Positions 25,701 through 34,700 of a DNA stretch of 64,000 nt are shown one piece after another (positions within the stretch are counted from its first letter, which is position 1; each line of letters begins with the position of its first letter). The notes beneath the pieces were generated by a model. The model searched no databases. It had not been told where the DNA came from and saw only the letters and a program-made list of their open reading frames with translations. A program made the position numbers and the translations under genes. Source of the stretch: Escarpia spicata (taxonomy: Eukaryota; Annelida; Polychaeta; Sabellida; Siboglinidae); NCBI GenBank assembly GCA_963995525.1, contig OZ023214.1, positions 33,128,887 to 33,192,886 on the forward strand. Reading direction: 5' to 3'.

Positions 25701-28700
25701 GAACATGATGATGTTCGGTTCTCACAACATAATTGATGTAGAAACGACTTTATTATGAAATTTACCAACATTTATCTGCTCAAATTCAGACCAACTTTTA
25801 TTATCATTTACCATTTTACCATTTCCATCCTTGCAGCCTGAGGGTACCCCACAGGAATACAGCAAAGCCCTCATTATTGACTTCTCCAAAGAGGAAGGGT
25901 CACTCACAGAGACTGTCAACATCACCTACCCCCCAGACCTTGTAAAGGGTTCTGAATACATCAGAGTGACTGCCATAGGTCAGTGGGCTAACATCCTTGT
26001 CGTTTTATTATTTTGCAGCTGTTTTTTCCCCAGCAAATCATTGGGAAATAGAACGTTTTCTACAAAACAACACTGCTGGGTATTGACAGTGATAAGTGCC
26101 TACTTAAAGCGAAGTGTATTCAAACAAGTTTGTCGTGGAGAACACAGACAGCTGTTGTCACGCCAGACATCTAATGACATGGTTCTCAATGCAGGTGTTT
26201 TAAAGACACAGATTCTTTCATTTTGTGGTATTACGTAGATCTGTAACGTAGTGAAAACATGGAAACATATCGCTATTTAAAGGTAGACAAACTACATTGA
26301 CTAATTCTGAGACAACACTCATGCCAAGTACTAAGATTGCCCCTTAAACAAATCTTACTTCAGTTCTAATACCAAGCATGTGACCTCCTTTAAGCTTTGT
26401 CATACCAACAACATTCACATTACTAACTAGATCTACCTTATTGAATCTTTCCTATGTGTTGTTCTCGCTTAATCAACTTTGCCCTTTGTTTGATTAGAAA
26501 CACATTTTGTGCTAGAATTCCAAAACATAAAATACGACAGAATGTTCAACAGCTTTCCATTTGTGTTGGCCATTTTAGTAACGTGTTGGACCTGGTTGCT
26601 AGGATACTTGTGACGTAATGGATCCGACATTTAATTATTTGTCTCTTTGTGAATGTTGCACTGTAGGAGACTTAATGGGAACGTCGATTCATGGATTTGA
26701 ATCACTCCTTCGTATGCCCTTCGGATGCGGAGAACAAAACATGCTCAACTTTGCACCTGCCATCTACATCATGGACTACCTGAAGGCCACTAACCAAATG
26801 ACAACAGAAATCAAGGACAAAGCGATCAAGGTCATGGAGTCAGGTACAAGTTAAAGATGTCGACTAATTGTGCATCAATTGCTGTTCGTAGTACTTGAGT
26901 TTTGGAGAAAGATGAAGATATTATATATTGTTGCATTATTGATTTTTTATAATTTTTGGGGTAAATTTATCCATGTTTGCTTTAGAACACTGCAACATAA
27001 ATCATTTCACAGAAATCCAGTCGCCTTTTGACATATTCACCGTCTGTTGATTGAAATCACGTTATTCTGGGTTATAATTATATTGTGTGGAGTGGAATCC
27101 CACTTTGATAGATTGATAGGCCTTCAAATCCTTGTAAATATCTGCCCCATATTACACCATAGTCTAAGCGCTTCCCGTGCTAATGATCTCATTATTTTCA
27201 TATTAGTCTCTTCACCTTCTTCGTTGTATGATGGAAGGTTTGTACATGAACACATCCTAGTCTTCCCCTGTCTTCTTTGTGGTCTGTTTGTGGCAGCATA
27301 TAGGTAGAATTATCAAATCTCTTCACGGTCTTAAGTATGTAACCTCTTGGCTGTCTCTTGATTGTCAGCATATGTACAATTCTCCATTCTCTTCACGGTC
27401 TAAGTATGTAGCCTCTTGCCTTATGTTTGTTGGTTGTTGCTCTGTCAGCATATGTAGAATTCTCCATTCTCTTCACGGTCTAAGTACGTAGCCTCTTGTC
27501 TGTATGTTTGTTGGTTGTTCCTCTGTCAGCATATGTAGAATTCTCCATTCTCTTCACGGTCTAAGTACGTAGCCTCTTGTCTGTATGTTTGTTTGTTGTT
27601 CCTCTGTCAGCACTTGTATAATTCTCCTTTCTCTTCACAGTCTAGATATCTCTTACAACATTTTGGCTACACCTAGATATGTTGTGTGTCTCAGGTTACA
27701 TGAGAGAGCTGACATACCAGCACAAAGACGGCTCATTCAGTGCATTTGGAGACAGCGATAAGTCTGGAAGCCTGTGGTACGTGTCCTGTCATCTATTTGT
27801 CTGTCCTTTCACAATGAGTCCATGCATCCTTTCCTCCATCTTTCCATATATTCATCCATTATTCCAACAATCCATCCCTCCTTCCATATATACACAAAGA
27901 TAAAAAAAAGATTAAGAATACTTTACATACAACACATACATTTATAAATGTAAATATAGACATGCAAGAGTAAAATATAAACAAATATAAAAACTAATTT
28001 AAAAAAAAAATCAAACAATCCTCCCATCCATTGAACCTTTGTCCTGTCCTTTCAGCCACCTTCCACACTGATCTATCCTTCCATTCACATCAGTGCATAC
28101 ATTCAAGAATCAATTCATCCATTTACACACATTTATCCATACATCCTTGCGCACACCCACACATCTACGCACACACACACACACACACGCATGCACACAC
28201 ACATGTATCCATCAGCCAATCCAACACTCGTCTTTATTTCACCTTTGACCTGACCTTTGACCCATTTGCCTGCAGGCTGAGTGCGTTTGTTGTGAAGAGC
28301 TTCCACCAGGCGAAGGGCTACATCTTCATCGACACCGCCCTCATTGAGAAGACCCTGAACTGGATAATTGCAAAACAGAACGAGAGTGGAAGTTTCTCTG
28401 AGCCGCCGGGCGGCCGAGTTATACACACAGACATGCAGGTTGGTCAAAGTACAGTGGAACCTCCCTATTAAGGTCACCCTCGGGACTGGCCAAAAGTGAC
28501 CTGAATAGCGAGAATTTCCTATACTTTACTGTGTATGGGAATTATTTGAGACTATCTTACTACTCACTTACTTACTTATGCCTGTCACCCCTACTGGGGC
28601 GTAGACTGCCAACAACCGCTCTCCAGCGTCCACTGTCCTGGGCAATTTTCTTCTATTTTAGGGTGACCTTAATTGCGAGGTGGCTGTATTACTGAGGTTC

Positions 28701-31700
28701 TACTGTTATACGGATGTTAATTAGTGTCATAAAACAGTTTGAGAAATCTTCCTTGAGCTTGTCACATTTCATAGATTTGACCAGTGTGTTCTTAGATAGC
28801 TTATAATATCACCATTCTTAAATCTTGATTTTAACATGTTTGCTGATTGGTTCATGGTGATCCATGGATAAAAAAAGTTTACATTACAGTCATCACTAGT
28901 ATATATATATATATATATATACTATGTACTGTGTTTTATTAGACTTCTTATACTGGTTATGCGATAAATTGTAACATTTAAAATTAGTCACACAGTCCTG
29001 CAGAAGTAGTGATCACTCAATGCAGAATTCTTTAAAAAAATGTTGCTATGGTTTCAGGGCGGATCCTCGAAGGGACTTCCGCTTACAGCGTACGTGTTGA
29101 TCACCCTGGTGGAGAATAATGACGTTACTGGGGTAAGTATTAACTAGACATGGCCTGGAAAATTGTTGTGTAAAATCTTTATCAGAATGGGAAGTATTCA
29201 GCCACACTACAAACACTGCAATGAAATTGTTCACATCATAATGTTGCATCCATTACCTAATATAAAACAAATTATGAGTGAACTGAGTGGACTAAAACAG
29301 TGTACTCTGGAAAAAACTTTGTAATCTCCATTTCGTTCTGATGATGACTTGCACACCCCTGTTCATGTTTTTGTAAAGTTTTTATTTGATTGATTTTTTA
29401 AGTGTAATGACCAGTTACTTAACATTTTAATGACCAGTTATTAATTTTTGGTTACTAATTGGTTATTAGAATCTAGGGTTTAATAACTATAGTTTCTAAT
29501 GACCGATTGTAGAGCCCCAGTTTCTAATGGCTGGCGGTTGCACCCAATTTCCCAATGGCACATCTTTACAGTGTAATTTCTAATGACAGGTTGTTGATAA
29601 ACTGCTTGAAATGCCTCCAGATTCACCACTACATTATGTACCAGCGCTACTGTAAGTTTGTGTGAGATTTATAAGATTGTTTATCCCGAAGTTTCCCGTA
29701 AACAAATGGCGCTCAGTCGACCAACAGGATATTCCATCCATATGAGGCCGCTGATCGTCAGTTTACAATATGGTTCCGCCATGTTAAATCCCAGAATGCC
29801 TCGCCTCTGTTCCAGTAGCTTTGATGGGATTGATGTATTATGACTACATTTTTCCTTAACTATGACCACATGCCTTCAACTGCTAGTGAGACTCAGTTTG
29901 ACTCAAGCTTGTGTTGTTTATGGAAAGAACATCTGCTCATCTCCTCTACATTTCATGTGCTTTATGTCACACAGTCGCTGAAGACAAAACTGGACAATGC
30001 GATTGCGTCTGCCATGGCACACTTGGAGGGTGAACTGGACGGCATTGATCCCTACGCCCTTGCCATTGTCACGTACGCACTGACTGTCAGCAAGAGCAGC
30101 AAGGCAGCGGAGGCACTGCAGAAACTCAACGCTATTGCCATCAACGAGGGTACGTTTAGCAGATCAAGCCGTCCTCGGTTAAACGATAACGATATTTGTA
30201 AAGCTCTTTAGTGGCATTATATGCGGAAATGTTCACATTAGTGCTGTGAATTTCTCTAAAATTAGTTTTTATGATTCGCGTAAACATTAGCTCAGATATA
30301 CTGCTTATCATTAATACATTAATATATAATAATAACGATTATTTAGTCAACATTTATTCCCAATTTGGTAGACAGACTACTTTAACAAACCAAACATTTT
30401 GATACATGCCCTATTTTGTGGTTGTTTTGTTATATTCTGACCTTGACCTTGTGCTGTTTGACCTTACAGGAGGCATGGTGCATTGGCAGGTCGGGGATGC
30501 GCCGGAGCCAGATCCTTCAGTGTCTGTTTGGAGAAGACCTTACCACCAGGCGGGACCTTCCAACACTGAAATGACATCGTACGGACTGCTTGTCTACACC
30601 GCAGAAAAGAACACGCTCGGCGGCATTCCGATTCTCAAGTGGCTGGCGACTCAGCGAAACCCGAATGGTGGCTTCACTTCTACCCAGGTCAGAGGTCACA
30701 GCGAGTAATTTTTCAGATGATATCTCCAATTTTTTTTCCATTGAATTTTATATAGTATTAGATTTCTGAAGCACTTTAATCCTTCAGGATTATAATTCAG
30801 TGGTACATAAGGCCAGAGGTCTGGATAGTATTGATGATCAAAGAAATGGGTGACGTTACCCTAATTTATGTCTTGATCATTTGTTATGTATATCCAGGCC
30901 ACTGTAAGATCTGAAGCAGGCAAAACAATGTCATACAGAGGCCCACAGGAATGGCATGCGGGACATTGTTTACAATTATCTGAAACAAAACTTGTATGAT
31001 GATGAAATTCAGGGGAACTTCATTAAGGTTTTTACGTATCCCTGGCATATCCATCCAACTGTAGACAACTTGAATACTGCTTGTTGATTTTGAGTTTGAC
31101 TTCTGAGCTTGGTTTCCAAGGATTTAGGCGCAATAACAGTTGCCTTATTATTATTATCCCAAAAGTTTATTTTTCAAGGTCAGTGAATTTGAGTGATACA
31201 AGTCAATCTTGACAGATTTGCTTTTTGACCATCTACATATTAATATGCAAACATTGGGGACAATCGGACAATATCTCCTCCGATGTGTTGTTGAGGTCCA
31301 CTTGGTTCTTTCTAAGTTCATTTGCTTCCATGGACCATTGGCCCCTGATCTACCAGTTGGCAATATGTTTAAAAAAAGTACAAGTTTGTATTTGTAAGGT
31401 CTTTATTTAGGCTTGGGCAGGGATTTTTCCGTTGACGTTTGGCCATAGTTCTGACTGTCCTCCTTAGTTATCATGTTGTCTTCTAGGATACAGTGCTGGC
31501 TCTACAGGCAATGTTTGTGACAGTGCTTTAGTTATCATGTTGTCTTCTAGGATACAGTACTGGCTCTACAGACAGTGTTTGTGACAGTACTTTAGTTATC
31601 ATGTCATATAGGATATAGTGCTGACTCTGGAAGCATTGTTTGTAACAGTGCTTTGGTTATCATGTTGTCTTCTAGGATACAGTGCTGGCTCTACAGGCAA

Positions 31701-34700
31701 TGTTTGTGACAGTGCTTTAGTTATCATGTTGTCTTCTAGGATACAGTACTGGCTCTACAGACAGTGTTTGTGACAGTGCTTTAGTTATCATGTCATATAG
31801 GATATAGTGCTGACTCTGGAAGCATTGTTTGTAACAGTGCTTTGGTTATCATGTTGTCTTCTAGGATACGGTGCTAGCTCTACAGGCAGTGTCTGTGACA
31901 GTGCCTAAATTATTGTGTTGTCTTCTAGGATACGGTACTGGCCATACAGGCAATGGCAGAACTGTCAGCAATGGTATCCGGTGGTGACTCACTCAACCTG
32001 GAGATTAGTCTAAAAGCCGGTGGTGTTGACTACAATTATGACATAATCACAAAGGATAACGCTGGAATTCTGCAATCTAAGCAGGTGAGGTCTATCATGA
32101 TGCACCTCACTCCTTTCTGTTTAGCTGCATAAAATTCATGTTTTCATTCTTTTTGTGGTGTATTTCCATTACAACGAAAATAGCAACAGTAATATTTTTA
32201 CTTACTGACATTCTGGCAATATGCTAAGATGTCCTAATGCATCAGTGGATTGGTGATGTGCTTTCTTGGTTATTACTATTAGACATAATTACCTCACAGG
32301 AAACTTGGATTCCGATCTATAAATTTGGTCTGCATCCCACTCTTCTTCATTCTGCTAAAGAAAACCGCGGGATGCGGTCAAGATATACAAATCAGAATCC
32401 AAGTTTCTTGACAGGTCCTTACGGCTAGTATTAAATAATGATTTGTTAATACTGGTTAACTTATCTGCGGTTTAACATGCAAGTTGTACAACATGTTTAC
32501 AGTGTGCCCTGTTTGTTTGAAACAGTTGCCTGGCAACACGGACAAAGTGGTTGTCTCTGCAAAGGGAAAAGGTCTTGGCGTTGTTCAGGTTTGTTCAGGT
32601 TACTCTCTAAATGTTACTTCTTTAGATCACTTGCCTTCGCAGTAACTCTCAGTCTCAGTAAGTCTTGCTTGCAGTTGATGTTTCAGTTTTCTTTGACTGA
32701 ATTTGCCATTAGTTCAGTAGTTTCAGCAATGTTACAACTTGCAGTTTTAGTATTTCAAAAATCAATATCGCAACAGTCTCTGTGATTCAGTCATATCAGT
32801 AATCCACCAGTCTTTGTAGTTTAATGAGTATGCATTAAGTAACATGTAATCTATCCGTCTCAGTAGTGCAAGTAATTATACAAATAATCCACCAATCTCA
32901 AATGTTCAAAAGATCACAATCACTCAGCTGTTGTCATAATCCAATGTTTTAAGTCCTGCGTTGATCTCATTAAATCAGTACTCTCAGCTGTTAAATTAAA
33001 AGACATCAAAATAGTATTAATATATATTTTTATTTGGTATACATTATACAGATCTTGTATTACATTTATTTCATTTGATTTATTTTAATCAATAATTTCA
33101 AAAACAATAATAAGATTCTTTGGTGTTTACAGGGCAGTAAAATGAGCTGTTTCGTAATATTTATGAATGATGTGCATATCTGTCACCAGGTGGCAGTGAC
33201 GTACAATGTGGACAGTGCAGACAACCGACCAGGTGTGTTGGTCGACATTAACACCAAAGATGAAGGCAACGGTGTAACCAAGATCACAGCCTGTGGCAAG
33301 TATGTGTGATATTTGCAGGAATTATTTATTATTACGCACACATTCGTGCGTACGCAAACATACACATCTATGCATGTATGTACACACGCACACCACGCAT
33401 GCATGCACACACGCTCGCCGCATGTGCGCACACACACATTTTGTCGACATCATCATGCTGCCTTGACACTAGTTTGGAATACCAAGAATGTGTGATTTTA
33501 TTACTGTTACGCAGGTGATTAATCTACAAGTGGAACCAACTTGTCTGCTTAAAAATAGTTTTTATTACGAATGAACACAACTTAGATAAAAGATGCCATC
33601 ATGGCTGCCTTGGAATCTATCACCGAGGCTTTGCTTCTGAATGTCGCCTCCATGTTTCGACAGGGGGAGTGTACTAAGTAAGCAAACTGGTGCATGTCAG
33701 TTATGGTCCTCAAGTCTTGGTGTCTTAAAAGAAATGTTATGAGGTGTGTTGCAAACTGATTTTGTTGCAGATACACAAAGGAGGAACAGAGTGGTATGAC
33801 TGTCATGGAGGTGGGACTCATCAGTGGAAATCAGGCAGACACAGACGAACTTGTCAAACAGGTCCCAACTCTGAAGAAGGTTGAGACCAAGGACCGAAAA
33901 GTGGTCCTCTACTTTGATGAGGTCAGTGTCAGTTGAGACCAAAGACCATGAAGTGGTCCTCTATTTGATGAGGTCTAACATTGAATTATGAATGTTATTA
34001 TGGCTATTTATTATCATTATTATTATGTTATCATTATTATTTTTAAGAGGGCTCCCATCACTGTACTGTAACATATGCTATGTCTTAATGGGAGTCTCCT
34101 TATGGTATTGTTAATTATTTCCATTTGTAACTTTTTTCAAAATGAATAATTATGTCCATCCGTCAGTCCGTCCGTCTGTCAGTCTGCCCGTCCATTCATC
34201 CATCTGTTTGTCTGCCCATCCATCTGTCTGTCTGCATGTCCATCTGTCTGCCTGTCTATCTATCTGCCTGGCCATCCAGCTTTCTGTTTGTTTGACCTTC
34301 CATCTGCCCTTCTGTCCGTCTGTTTGCCTGACCATCCACCTGTCTGTTTGATTGACCTTCCATCTATCTGTCCGTCTGCCTGCCCATCTGTCTGCCTTTC
34401 TGTCCGTCTGTTTGCCTGACCATCCATCTGTCTGTTTCCTCCATGTGTTCTGGGGTGTTATTGTTGCCGTCTCATGTTACAGTTCACCAAGAAAAAGACG
34501 TGCGTTGAGTTCCGTTCACGGCAAAGCATACCTCTGACTCACCCACAGAAGGCGCGAGTAGAAGGCTACCAGTACTACAAGCCTGGTGCGTAGACTTAGA
34601 AAAATTTTGAACAATTTTGCCATTTGTTGTGTTTTTCGTACAAGTATAAAATATAACGACATAAAACTTCAACGTGTCCACAATTTTTTGGCAATGGTAG

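Noticed and set aside
34142..34537. Serine/proline/histidine-rich frames
   Set aside because: Translation of the CCATCTGT/CTGCCTGT simple repeat on either strand.
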